Shown: positions 13,201-23,378 of the stretch, piece after piece
Numbering within the stretch: the first letter of the stretch is position 1
Layout of the letters: the number at the start of each line of letters is the position of its first letter
Assembly: GCA_028829895.1 (NCBI GenBank)
Contig: CM054177.1
Span: 40,812,064-40,876,063 of the forward strand
Source: Sinotaia quadrata
Taxonomy: Eukaryota; Mollusca; Gastropoda; Architaenioglossa; Viviparidae
Direction of reading: 5' to 3'
DNA length: 64,000 nt
Program-made: the position numbers and the translations under genes
Notes under the pieces: model-generated
What the model saw: the letters and a program-made list of their open reading frames with translations, nothing else
What the model was told of the DNA's origin: nothing
Database searches by the model: none

Positions 13201-14528
13201 ATCGAGACTTCAGCTACTGGTAAAATGTCTTGTTCGCCGTTTGCAAAGGTGACAGAGATTGTCTCCCCTGTGTAGTCGGTACGGTTAACTAATGATGCAT
13301 TTACAATAGCGTCTAGCTCACACCCTGTATCAAGCAAAGCGATTGTATCGTGACCGTTTGCCTGTACTGGTGTTCGATTCGACTTTTCTGTTTTAGGTGT
13401 ATGACTTTCTACTGCGTAAACTTTAGCTGTTTTCTTTTCAGGACATGTTCGTGAAAAATGGCCACTATCACCACAAGTGTAACATGCAAGATTCTTTTTA
13501 TCTTTCTGTTTGTCGGACTTGTTTTTAGTGTCGGGTTTAGATGTTTTATCATCACGCTCACTATGTGCCTTCCCGTCATTTTTCTTATCCTTTCGAGTCT
13601 GCGGTTCGTTCGGTCGAGACTTGTTGTTCGCGTGTGCGTTCGAGAATTGAGAATGTGCGTCATCAAAGCGATCGGCGGCGTTGCCTATCTCCTCTAGCGT
13701 AGATTTTTCCCTTATTGCTAAGTGAATCAGTAGATCTGATTTGTATGACCCGAGAATATGGTCTTTTACCATTTCATCCCTAAGACCTGCGTACGTCTGT
13801 GGAGTTTCGGCTAGATCTATCCATCTTTGGAACAAGTCAGCTACGCGCCGTATGTACTGTGCGTGCGTCTCTGAACTGGCTTTAGTGGCCTGTTTAAACT
13901 TACGTCGGTATGTGTCTGCTGTGAGTTTGTAACGTTTCAATAATGCGGCCTTGACTGTGTCGTAATTATCTGACTCAGAATCGCTAAGCTTATTGAACTC
14001 GTTTTTCGCACTGCCCTGCAATAACCCCGATAAATTTATCGCCCAATGTTCCGCTGGAATGTTTGTTGCTCTGGCTAACTTTTCAAACGTTTTTAAATAC
14101 GCGTCTATTTGATCTTTGTTCTCATCAAATGGGACCATATTTATCTTTGGAATGATATTTTCAATTCTACTGTGATTATTTCCATCGCTAGAACGCGAAT
14201 CACCACTGCTTCTGCGGTCACGGTTTGGATTGGTAACTTCTAGTTTCTTTACTTCCCATTCTAACCGTTTTATTTCCGCGTCTGCGGCGATGCGTTTGGC
14301 TTCTGTGTCCGCTGCGATACGTTTTGTTTCGATGTCGGCTAGTCTTTCAGCCTCTAATTTTTTTGCTTCGCGGGCAGCTAACCGTTCTTCCCTTTCTATC
14401 TCTTGTCTCTCTTTTTCCGCTTTTTCCGCTTTCTCTAGCTCAGTTTTAATGTAGCTAGTCAGTTCGTCACCCTGGTATCCTATTAAGGAACCCTTCTTTT
14501 TCAGGTTTTCAATCTGCTCTAGATCCAT
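10221..14528 (-). CDS. gag-pol: Gag-Pol polyprotein, Gmr1-like (INT before RT)
   Basis: A single 1435-residue frame with good start context (AAAATGG). Residues 25-100 are charged and probably coiled coil. Residues 120-300 are Gag capsid, with a SCAN-like stretch at about 195-292. A CX2CX4HX4C zinc knuckle spans C349-C362. The aspartic protease motif is LLDTG (D400). Integrase has an HHCC finger (H587, H594, C624, C627) and a DD35E core (D657, D717, E753), followed by a GPF module (894-896). Reverse transcriptase follows, with D1108 and FMDD (1170-1173), and RNase H has D1321, E1362 and D1387. All catalytic residues are present, with no stop or frameshift. Gag and Pol share one frame, so the Gag:Pol ratio would have to be set by processing or another route. 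It ends with TGA at 10221-10223, about 210 bases before the polypurine tract. Confidence 0.97.
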   Translation of the reverse strand: MDLEQIENLKKKGSLIGYQGDELTSYIKTELEKAEKAEKERQEIEREERLAAREAKKLEAERLADIETKRIAADTEAKRIAADAEIKRLEWEVKKLEVTNPNRDRRSSGDSRSSDGNNHSRIENIIPKINMVPFDENKDQIDAYLKTFEKLARATNIPAEHWAINLSGLLQGSAKNEFNKLSDSESDNYDTVKAALLKRYKLTADTYRRKFKQATKASSETHAQYIRRVADLFQRWIDLAETPQTYAGLRDEMVKDHILGSYKSDLLIHLAIREKSTLEEIGNAADRFDDAHSQFSNAHANNKSRPNEPQTRKDKKNDGKAHSERDDKTSKPDTKNKSDKQKDKKNLACYTCGDSGHFSRTCPEKKTAKVYAVESHTPKTEKSNRTPVQANGHDTIALLDTGCELDAIVNASLVNRTDYTGETISVTFANGEQDILPVAEVSIVSDFVEGTVKAAVMENSPHDVILGCKYVLPCKKQTSTEPPLVNAVTRAASSKDKSVTAPMSAAPAVDKATVSEIKILQAEDETLDKLRRQAVLVSDVNTDDSNKKACIILKKGLLYRYSKVGDEFRKQLVVPQTKRNDVLRLGHESLLGAHMGVQKTTSRITSEFYWPDITADIRRFVLSCDTCQRTQSKNSIRPAPLGEPELISEPYKRVALDLIGPIIPTSTRGNRYVLTTIDYATRFADAVPLKNIDTETVAEALFGLWSRVGIPTEILTDQGSQFIGNVMKEVNRLLSIKHLTCTPYHPQANGLIEKYNGTLKTALKKLATDKPKDWDRYIPALLFAYREVPQSSTGFSPFELLYGRTVRGPMMILKALWTDEKTDDEVKTTYTYVTDLRNRLETIGKIARENLTIAQSRQAEYYNKHTKPREFEVNDKVLLLLPEAHNKLQMKWKGPFVVTAKLGGLNYKVQTGKREKIFHVNLLKKYISREDQTTQADFVVATIVTEDEGDTDCVTGTLPNCPLQTDETVKDVRVNEALTERQKKEVNELLNEFSSTLTDKPGLTDLIEFSLKLTDNKPIRLKPYPLPHAKIDDVRREIKTMLDLGVIEKTDSAYGSPIVLIKKRDNSFRFCVDYRKLNQVTEFCAEPLPDPDLIFTKLANAHYYTKIDLSRGFWQIKVKDTDRHILAFTTPVGNYTWKVMPFGVSNAPSIFSKMMRSLLEPLYGRGVENFMDDLILGTQTWEEHLTLLRDVLARLKQANLTARPTKCEIAQFSLDFLGHKLSHGTMSPSEAKIAQLKDTSQPLTKTQVRSFLGLANYYRKFVPDFSAIACPLTDLTRKNMPTKVVWTDACQNAFDTLKSRLTSDLVVKLPDLTKPFLLRTDASNTGLGAVLLQEHNDTKHPVAYASRKLTTTEQKYSTSEKECLAIVWAIKKFENYLYGKTFVIECDHQPLAFLGQAQFTNSRLMRWSLFLTQYDANIHYIKGSLNVGADYMSRA

Positions 14529-15127
14529 TTTACTGTCTTAGCGCTCTGGCTACAATAAGAATGTATCTCGTGAATTGTGTGTTTTAACCGTCGGCGATAA
14601 CTCCGCTTATCCCGAAAATAACTTTTAGGCTACAACCTTACAAAAATTATTTAATTTACTCAGAACACCTTCCGAAATAAATTACGCGTTAACTCTTTAC
14701 ACGTTTCACCTGCTTGTCACAGTGTCCGCTGTTCCAAGACTTTCGTAATGTCACGGCTCCTACCATACAACATTACACATTATATCTAGCACCCTAAATA
14801 TAATAGTCCGAAGTCTGTTACTACCGATAACTCTCCTAGCTGGCGGTATAACCTTCGACTCCTCACAATGAAGTACTCAGTAACACAATACTAAATAAAT
14901 CATTCAATAGCTAACATGACATATTTAACTACGCTTAAATATATCAACATTAACTAACATGCACGCTACTCTGCAAAAGAATACATGCACATGTCACAAC
15001 AAAAGCAAAGAAAATCAGTGATACAAAAATCAAAAGAACAATTGGCAATTCTGTTCGTTCGTTCGTTTCTAGGTTATGATGCGCCCTATGTATAAAAATG
15101 TTACAAGTTACAATTTAATACATATCA
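14529..15127 (-). other. 5' untranslated leader of the retrotransposon
   Basis: About 600 bases lie between the primer binding site and the gag-pol ATG. It is A+T-rich and has no long frame. By position it would hold the packaging and dimerisation signals, but I cannot identify any motif. Confidence 0.7.
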
Positions 15128-15145
15128 ATCCCGGACGAGCCCCCA
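15128..15145 (-). promoter_or_regulatory. Primer binding site, tRNA-Pro type
   Basis: On the minus strand this reads TGGGGGCTCGTCCGGGAT, two bases after the LTR end. The plus strand therefore spells a tRNA 3' end finishing in CCA. The 18-mer is the one known for tRNA-Pro priming in murine leukaemia-type retroviruses. It marks the start of minus-strand DNA synthesis. Confidence 0.93.
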
Positions 15146-15147
15146 CT

Positions 15148-16693
15148 TGTTACGTTTCCAGTATTTATTTAAAGACCCTGCTTAGAATAATTAAAAGACT
15201 TTAAATATAATTAATTCTTCCTCTCATATTCTACGCAGACTGGTTGCTCAATTTATTATCTGACTAATTAAAAGTGCGTCTTGTAGTTCAGACGACAAAT
15301 TTACAGACTAATAAACTGCGAACTTTTAGCTAGATTTGAAAACAGTTAAATCCCTCTAAATTAATATGCACTCGTCATCAATCTTTCTGCTCATCCGCCC
15401 CCATTCAAATCTAAGAATTAATCTAATTGGTCTATTGTGCATAGAAATCAACTACTAAGAGGTATTAACAAAGAAAATAAGATTTAATAAAGTTTAACAA
15501 ATTAACAATAAATCGAATGCAACGCGAATAGTCTTCACTCTGTCTTTACGCGCCTATGCCTGATTTTTGTCAATCTAAATTGCCAGAAAAGTGTTCCTTT
15601 GAGATCTGTACACTTGATCTTGCACTTAGCTCTATTTTTGTGTCCTTGGTCTCAACACTCAGTCATGCCGGTTCGTTCCCTCAGTCCCCCTTTAACGACA
15701 CACGTGGTGCATAAGGAATGATGTCCCTTTGTTAGTGGCTAGGAACTGGAATTTTTGCAGCATGGCCCTCAGAGTGGATTTCGACACGCTTACACCAATA
15801 AGCTAATGCAGGTGAGGCATGGGTGAAACATGAACCATGAGCCGACCTGTGGATGCAACGTGTTTGGATATAATTCTCAACCTAACAGGTCCTACCTAGG
15901 CATGGCTCAATTAAATGCGCTGAACAAAGAGTTTCGACTTCGCGTCGCTTACAATTAGATTTTAAAAAATATAATCGTCTCACATGTGTTCCATTTAACA
16001 GTCATGACGTATGAAGCAATAAAATAGATACAACGTTAAATTAATGTTCATACAAGAGGTAATTCAAACCGACAGAGCGCTTCACAATTTACAATTTAAA
16101 TTACACGCAATAATTGAATTACATGAAGAATTCATATCGAGCGCAGCATTCTGGCTCTTAGTGAATTAAAACAATATAAATTAAAGTACAGAAATGGAAA
16201 AATGGTTACAATAAATTTATATTCCGTAACATATAGGTTTTCAGCTATTTCTCTGAACCATGCTCAAGTGTATATGGAAATCATATAATACATAGCACAA
16301 ATACATACTTAAACAATACATAGGCAAATACTATTAAATAAAATGATACCTTTGAGAGAAGTCGAAGGGTACCTTGATTCTCTATGGCGCCGGCTGCCTC
16401 TACGACCCGAGTAAGCTGATGGAATTAGCTAAAATGTGCTCGAAGTGAGGGAGCGGAAGCGTGTGGGTACATATATAGAAAGGTATATTGCGTATCACGT
16501 GACTGTTCGCAAAGCATGTGGTTGGTTCGAGAACTGGACAATGGTCCTAAAGTTACATAACATCTTGACCTGTTCTAGAAGCACCTAGAAAAAGGAAGCT
16601 TGGAACAAAGGGCCAAGGGTTTCAAATATTCGAATTTGAAGTAAACAAGGCAAGTGGGTCATCAGGTCGGACATTTTTATCAGACTTGTGACA
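15148..16693 (-). repeat. 5' LTR of the Gmr1-like element (promoter side)
   Basis: This 1546-bp LTR should drive transcription of the element toward lower coordinates. On the minus strand a TATATAT box lies at 16471-16477, about 216 bases from the LTR start, so the U3 region would be short and the transcribed R-U5 part long. The box assignment is by eye. The LTR shows no difference from the 3' copy. Confidence 0.97.
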
Positions 16694-16698
16694 CACTG
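16694..16698. repeat. Target-site duplication CACTG, right copy
   Basis: This is the partner of 8447-8451. Removing the element and one copy would restore the empty site. Confidence 0.95.
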
Positions 16699-17868
16699 CA
16701 AGAAAAGCAAACTAAGCGATCTTAATGGACCACTGAAGATTGTGAAATAGCGTAAATAATTGTTGAAGAATTAGATTATGGGGAAATAACTCTCGCAATT
16801 GTGCTTTTTAATCTGATTAGAAGTGTTGGTGCGTGTGTGTAAAGGTGCAGGCATGCGTGTGTTACTGTGTTTTGGGGAATGCTGTAAATAGGGTTTAATT
16901 TCATCAAATACAATTTCCTTTTTCTTATTTCCTCTTAATTCACAACTTGCAGACGCATAATTATGTGGAAGCAGAATGATCGATTCCAGAATTTTTACCA
17001 TCATACGAAAGGTATCCAAGTGGAAGACCAGTCGAGTTTACCTATATAGCTGGAACCTTCATCTAGTTATCCAAACAACCAGAATGACATTCCAAATAAT
17101 CCTTATTTTCATTGTAGGTTCCAGAAATTGGCCTATTGACTTAACATTACAAATTCTATATTTCTTTCACAAGCTTCTGTTTCCATATCCTGATATATGG
17201 GTTTAATAGGTAAATAATAATAATTATGTCACTTTTGGTTTGTCGCTACTTTGAGAACTAATATAAATTACATCAGTTAGCAATTAATAGAACACACTGG
17301 CACGTTCATGGTTCCATTCATAGAGTGTCAATGACGAACAGACAAATAAATGTGGGCAAGGTACATCTGCAAATACGAACGTGCTGCTTTAAAATGAACA
17401 GCAATATTTAATTTTTATTTATTTATTTTCTTTTATTTGATCAAACACACGAATTTTTGTGGTAAAGTTTTGTATATACACAAAAAATTCAATTCACATC
17501 TCATTCCGCCTAGTCTATTGCTAATTCAATAATAGAGCACATCACCAAACGGCATAACTACAATTTTGCATATCCATAAATTCACCTTTCCTTTTTTTTT
17601 TTGTTGCAAATTAGAGATAAATCCACAGTGCTTTGGTTTTTATCTGACGATTACTTGTTTTTGAACTACAGCCTCAGTCACGCTTCTTCAGCTAGCGTCG
17701 ATATTTAAGTTTCTATTGTATTTTGTTGCCAAAAGTCCATAAAATTGTTTATGACTGCCATAAAAAATACATATCAGAAATCTGAATTTATTTGTCTTGA
17801 AATAGAAGAAATCAACGAAGTATTTAAAAAAATACATTTTAAAAGAGACACGAACAAATTACTCACAG
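16699..17868. other. Unique A+T-rich sequence, no gene seen
   Basis: Only short, non-repetitive frames are present, none with domain or splice support. Confidence 0.5.
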
Positions 17869-18012
17869 AGGAATACAGCGATTTAACTCTTTAACTCTGA
17901 ATTGCTTGCGTCTGACTTATAGAAGAATACAGCCGTTTAACTCTTTGACTCGGCCTTGTTTGCGCCTGAACACAGCTGTTTAACTCTTTGACGCTGCCTT
18001 ACTTGCGTCTGA
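17869..18012. repeat. Degenerate tandem repeat, about 60-bp unit, three copies
   Basis: Copies share GAATACAGC-TTTAACTCTTT-ACTC and TTGCGTCTGAC-like ends at 17870, 17930 and 17970. The units differ by small indels. Confidence 0.75.
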
Positions 18013-18280
18013 CGTTCTTTCACACTAGAGGATCTTCTGGATCAACACTCATTACGGTGCAGTCAACCCAGAAAATGGTGTTCATATATTTGTTCCCCAC
18101 GCCATTCTACATGTGTTTAACGATAAATAGAAGACAAGAATATTTTATTTCCTCTGTCTTTGTCTTTCATTTACAGAATTCTGAACAAAACTTAAAGTAT
18201 GTATCGTTATACTAAGTATCATAAACTATACATACGTTTCTAAGTTGTGTTTTACTGTCATGGAATATCACAAATTGAGA
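18013..18280. other. Unique sequence
   Basis: Nothing recognised. Confidence 0.5.
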
Positions 18281-18289
18281 ATGCAAGTG

Positions 18290-18320
<31 letters not shown>

Positions 18321-18512
18321 AGCATCGTCGTCGCCGTCATAATCATCGTCATCGTCGTTGTCAACATCATCATCACCATCGCCATCATTATCATCATCAG
18401 TAGCAACAGCATCGTCGTCATCATCATCAACAACAGCAGCAGCATCGTCGTCATTGTCTTCACTGTCGTCATCATCATCATTGTCGTCGTCGTCGTGGTA
18501 GTAGTAGTAGTC
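18281..18512. repeat. Complex trinucleotide microsatellite (CAT/CAG/CGT)
   Basis: About 230 bases of mixed CAT, CAG, CGT and CAA triplets. The minus-strand Met/Thr/Leu-rich frame over it comes from the triplet repeat. Confidence 0.93.
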
Positions 18513-19675
18513 ATTATAATAATTTTATTTCATTTACAATATCAGTGTTACACAATGGCATTATGTAGCCACCGTACAGTCTATCCAAACCCTATCCACA
18601 TCAGGAGTGATGATAGCCTCCCATGGTCTGGAATGTGGCCCTAATTAGTATTCTGTCCTCATTTACACTGATTATTCAGAGAACTGCTTAACAGCATGTA
18701 ATGAATGCTAATTAGGCAAACTTAGACTCGCCAGACCAGCACAATTGCCCGTAGAGGGTGAGACGTTACGCATTTCACGCACACCTAACCTAAATAGTTA
18801 CCAAAACTTTTATATGCACTACTAAATGTCATTGTCAGTTAAACTAATGTAGCAGGAGAGCCATCAGCTGTGTATAACTGCCGAAGATCGGCCCCTTATC
18901 ATACATTTTGAGCCTTTGGCCTGGTGCTGATCCACGAAGGCAACACCAGACCTGAGCAGACCATGGGTCAGGATCAGACCTATTCATCTGGAACCCACAT
19001 CTGCAATCCATTCTATTGATCCAGACGATCCAAACGCTAAACTGGCTATAAACCAACAGCCTCTCAAGCTTCAACAGCTTCATCAGTTCTTTCAAAAGAC
19101 TCACATAGTTGAGATTGAAAGAAACTAATTATTCCTATTATCATATAACCTACAGTTACTATTTTAATTTTCTTTCTTATGACTCACTTTCATGGTAGAT
19201 GAAATTAGTCCGCCACTTTAATTAAATAATCCTGGCTGTACTTATCATGGCTCAGTAATATTCTTGTCTACATGTGATTATTTTTCTGCACTTGTTTATC
19301 TCCCCTCTATCTAATATGTGTGGTCAACCAGAAGGTTCGCTTTGGAACTAGCCTATGGTTATCGAGAACCCATGATAGTGGAAGAATCAACATATTGTCT
19401 CCATCCTCCAACAAAATGTCACACCCATCAGAATTCATCTTAATATTTAAACGATATTATGACAATAAGAAACCGCAAATGAAATAAACATATTTTCTAT
19501 TTATTATTTTTTCTGATTTATTAAATGTAACTTCATTTTTCATGTGATATATTTTTTTCTACTTCGCTAGGATAAAAGTGAATGTTTTGATGCTAGTTAC
19601 TGGAGGCAAGCAAATTTAGAAAATTAAACCATTAACAATAATACGGTTGTTTGTATTTAGTCTAACTAACTTAAG
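18513..19675. other. Unique sequence with an unrecognised minus-strand frame
   Basis: On the minus strand 18844-19104 encodes up to 86 residues with a complex composition (for example DCRCGFQMNRSDPDPW), unlike the simple-repeat frames around it. It opens at GTG and the first in-frame ATG lies near 19083. It could be an exon or a transposon relic. I recognise no family. Confidence 0.35.
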
Positions 19676-19925
19676 TACCAGTTTTATCATTTCTAAGGCA
19701 CTTGGATATAACGTAAGAATCCAGTTTTATCATTTCTAAGGCACCTGCATATAACGTAAGAAACCAGTTTTATCATTTCTAAGGCACCTGAATATAACGT
19801 AAGAATCCAGTTTTATCATTTCTAGGCACCTGGATATAACGTAAGAATCCAGTTTTATCATTTCTAAGACATCTGGATATAACGTAAGAATGCAGTTTTA
19901 TCATTTCTAAGGCACCTGGATACGC
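19676..19925. repeat. Minisatellite, 43-bp unit, about six copies
   Basis: The unit contains CAGTTTTATCATTTCTAAGG and GGATATAACGTAAGAAT. Copies differ by single substitutions and one deletion. Confidence 0.93.
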
Positions 19926-20924
19926 ATGGACAAATATATTTCATCCGCAGACTATTTGCTGATCACTCCTTCGTGAGTGATCTGAGACTCCTGATTTGTA
20001 TCGATGACTTGCTATACATGGCCGAACTCATTGTGCCTGCGTGTCTTTAGACTCACCATGAGGCCACCTGTGGAATGTTAATCGCCATTAGTCAAAGAAG
20101 TATTAATGGAAAGTATGAGCTAAATTCATACCCTGTGTATTGATAGCATGACTCGAGGCCATAGTGTGCGCAATCTCTTACGCCCAGCATTTGTATTAAG
20201 GGAACAATCGAGATTTTACCAGTTTTAGAATAACAGTGTTTATGTACTGGGAAATTTTTTTGCTTGCCAATTGCCCTCTTTTATAAATGGAGTCCCCTTT
20301 TTTTTTTAATTAAAAAAAGGGCATTGAGAAGTCACAGACGTAAAAGGAATTGATCTGGAACAGTTTTTCGAGAGTAAAATTCAGAGAAGTTAGAGAAGTT
20401 CATTAATTATTTTTTAACGTGTTTGATTTTCATTGAGTTCATTGTTAAAATGAAATTATTATGATTTTCACGGAGTTCATTTGTGAAAATGAAATTGTTA
20501 GGATTTTTACAGGTATCACTTTAAGAGAGCGTGAAGATGGATGGGTTTAAATATTGACTCTTAAAGAAATATTTACACCTGTCCCATATTTTCTCTTCAG
20601 CCTTTCCTGTTTGCATCTTACTTAGTTTTTTTTTGTTTTTTTTTCGTGTGAAGCAATTTCAGCAAGGGACAAAACTGCATCGTCTGCTGTTCTACACAAG
20701 AGAAAAGTGTGCGTGCTTCTCTGGACAAGAAATTGATAGTGGGTGACTCCTATATAAACTGTAGTCCCTGCCTTCTGGAATCCGTTAGTGTCTGGGGCAA
20801 CCCTGCAGGATAGTCCACTGGGTAAAAGGCTGAATTTAGTTTATACATTGTTTGGGTACTGTGAGAAGACTGTCGTAAGAAGACTGAAATATAAACTGAA
20901 ATTTAACCCATTGAATCTATGATG
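19926..20924. other. Unique sequence with a 42-bp imperfect duplication
   Basis: TGATTTTCATTGAGTTCATT-type sequence is duplicated at about 20424-20505. There is a T-rich run near 20625. No gene is supported. Confidence 0.5.
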
Positions 20925-21110
20925 AATATCCTATTCTTACTTACTTGTGTACATCTATGATGAATATCCTTTTCTTACTTGTGTACATCTATGATGAATA
21001 TCCTATTCTTACTTACTTGTGTACATCTATGATGAATATCCTTTTCTTACTTATGTGTGTACATCTATGATGAAAATCCTTTTCTTACTTATTTGTGTAC
21101 ATTTTTTGTA
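20925..21110. repeat. Minisatellite, 34/38-bp units, about five copies
   Basis: ATCTATGATGAATATCCT is repeated, with an optional extra TACT giving alternating unit lengths. Confidence 0.9.
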
Positions 21111-21689
21111 CCTCGTTGACTTCATTAAAAATGTCTGAACCATAAGTTTAGAATATTTAAACACTAACTGTACTTTGCGAAACGATTATTTTCTCATGAT
21201 TAGTTGTGTGCAAACGTGCACAAGATTTTGAATCAACTACTTAAACTTTAACTAGCGTGAGTATTATGCCGTAAACTAATCGATTTTAGTACCATATTAC
21301 TTTCAAGTAAATGTTTAAAAGACGTTTATTTGTAATAAGGGACATTTTTTCGAAATTTTTTACAATCAATTTTGAATTTTAATTCATAATTTTATAAAGC
21401 TGTGTTACTTACAATTTCTTCGACTGAGAATGTTATGATAACATTATTTGTAAAGTGTTGTGAGTGTAAGACAGACAGAAAGACGGAGACAAAGAAAAAG
21501 GGTTGTTTTGACTGAGAGTGAGTGAGAAGATGAGGGTCGGGTAAAATTGATTATATTGTTATTGGAACCGCTAGCAGTAGATGATTCTTTTACGTTTAAA
21601 GTGCAGTTCTGCAAGGATAGACAAACGGATTATTTTCACGTCTTGTCTAGTTTCAGGATTTCGTTATATGGTTACCAGATTTATGTACT
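21111..21689. other. Unique A+T-rich sequence
   Basis: No gene or repeat recognised. Confidence 0.5.
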
Positions 21690-21960
21690 CTATTCAAATG
21701 CATTCTTTTTGTGTGGTAGTTCTTTTGTTTCGTTGTTATGTACTCTTTTCAAATGCATTCTTTTTGTGTGGTAGTTCTTTTGTTTCGTTGTTATGTACTC
21801 TTTTCAAATGCATTCTTTTTGTGTGGTAGTTCTTTTGTTTCGTTGTTATGTACTCTTTTCAAATGCATTCTTTTTGTGTGGTAGTTCTTTTGTTTCGTTG
21901 TTATGTACTCTTTTCAAATGCATTCTTTTTGTGTGGTAGTTCTTTTGTTTCGTTGTTATT
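21690..21960. repeat. Minisatellite, 55-bp unit, about five copies
   Basis: TTATGTACTCTTTTCAAATG recurs every 55 bases with almost no divergence, except in the first copy. Such homogeneity suggests recent expansion. Confidence 0.95.
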
Positions 21961-22083
21961 TTTTTAGCCCATATCTTTCATCGGCAAAATATAAGAGTAT
22001 TGTACACTTAAGTAGCAAAATTTGGAATAAATCATTATTATAATATCACCCAAGGGCACATCGCAACACGTTTCAACACAGTC

Positions 22084-22530
22084 TTTCTGCTCACAGAATT
22101 AGGGCCTATAAGTGTTCCAAGCGTTTGTAATCGCTCACAGAATTAGGGCCTATAAATGTTCCAAGCGTTCTTAATCGCTCACAGAATTAGGGCCTATAAG
22201 TGTTCCAAGCGTTCTTAATCGCTCACAGAATTAGGGCCTATAAGTGTTACAAGCGTTCTTAATCGCTCACAGAATTAGGGCCTATAAGTGTTCCAAGCGT
22301 TCTTAATCGCTCACAGAATTAGGGCCTATAAGTGTTCCAAGCGTTCTTAATCGCTCACAGAATTAGGGCCTATAAGTGTTCCAAGCGTTCGTAATCGCTC
22401 ACAGAACTAGGGCCTATAAGTGTTCCAAGCGTTCGTAATCGCTCACAGAATTAGGGCCTATAAGTGTTACAAGCGTTCGTAATCGCTCACAGAATTAGGG
22501 CCTATAAGTGTTACAAGCGTTCTTATGTTA
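22084..22530. repeat. Minisatellite, 44-bp unit, ten copies
   Basis: CTCACAGAATTAGGGCCTAT recurs about every 44 bases from 22090 to 22486. Variants are limited (CCAAG/ACAAG, TTAAT/GTAAT), so this is a good candidate for a length-variable VNTR. Confidence 0.96.
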
Positions 22531-23207
22531 CCATTTCGAGATATTTCATACTAAACAATACTTTTCACACACTGTTAGGCCACTAGCCAGAATATTCAAA
22601 TTGAAAACATTTTACAGGAGACTTAATCATTGATGTCAACACATAATTTCTCAGCGTGAAATTTTCCTGTGGTATTAAACAAAAGGAACAAGGGGAGAGA
22701 GGAGCTAGAAGGGTGTGTCATAGATGGAATGCTCAAAATAATAACAAACAAGATTTTATCATCTAAAAATGAACACCGGTATTCAGCTCATGCACATCAC
22801 ATCTGCATATCGCGTCCCACTTTCTCCCTCTCTTTTCTTTCTCGTTATGGATGTTCAAACTCGCAAATCCACCACGCTGTGAAAATAGCGACGCACGCAG
22901 CCCACTTGTGCACAATTGATCTCAGTGTGACGGTGAGCGGGAGACGAGAGTACAAAGAAATGAGAAAAGGTGAGCAGATGTATAGCCCTTGCGTCAACCT
23001 CCACGGTTCGTACCCGCTACTAGATCTCAGGTGTTGTCATAATGCACCATTATCTCGTCAAACCTTCTAAGTCGAAACTTTGTTTATCCTCACAAACTCC
23101 TTACTAGCAGTCTACTGATAAATCGTTACCGCTGGCTGCATGTAAGCTGAAGCAAACAATTCCAGTCATACGCCGACTGTGGCTAATCAGTTGAGGTTTT
23201 GAAGGGC
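22531..23207. other. Unique sequence with an unsupported frame
   Basis: A plus-strand frame of up to 133 codons (22669-23070) is present, but its start is not ATG and I see no domain, signal peptide or splice sites. I do not call it a gene. Confidence 0.4.
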
Positions 23208-23211
23208 GTGC

Positions 23212-23258
<47 letters not shown>
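23208..23258. repeat. (TG)n microsatellite
   Basis: GTGCGTGCG leads into pure TG repeats. Confidence 0.95.
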
Positions 23259-23259
<1 letters not shown>

Positions 23260-23378
23260 TCTTCAGTAAAAAGTGGCAGCAAACTAAGTGGGGTGGGGCT
23301 GACAGCCACAACGCTATAGGAAATACCATAATCAAACTTTGTCAACAGACTAGATAAAAGTACGACTTTTAGTGACAC

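Larger units (their letters stand above)
8452..16693 (-). mobile_element. Complete Gmr1-like Ty3/gypsy LTR retrotransposon
   Basis: An 8242-bp element reads on the minus strand. It has two 1546-bp LTRs that I compared line by line and found identical, a 5-bp target duplication CACTG (8447-8451 and 16694-16698), a tRNA-Pro primer binding site, a polypurine tract and one intact gag-pol frame. The pol order is protease, integrase, reverse transcriptase, RNase H. In Ty3/gypsy elements integrase normally comes last. The order seen here, combined with gypsy-type domains, defines the Gmr1 group, first described from Atlantic cod and other deuterostomes. Intact structure and identical LTRs point to a very recent insertion. 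No envelope-like frame is present. Confidence 0.97.

Noticed and set aside
10335..14454. Plus-strand frames inside the retrotransposon
   Set aside because: They are antisense shadows of the gag-pol frame, with no motifs of their own.
10221..14528. Possibility that the INT-before-RT order is an assembly or chimera artefact
   Set aside because: The frame is continuous through the junction, flanked by identical LTRs and a perfect target duplication, and the order matches a known clade.
15120..15150. A tRNA-Pro gene near 15140
   Set aside because: Only the 18-base 3' end is present, next to the LTR. It is the primer binding site, not a tRNA gene.
22084..22530. CRISPR-like appearance of regular repeats
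   Set aside because: Units are contiguous with no unique spacers and the DNA is clearly eukaryotic, so this is a minisatellite.
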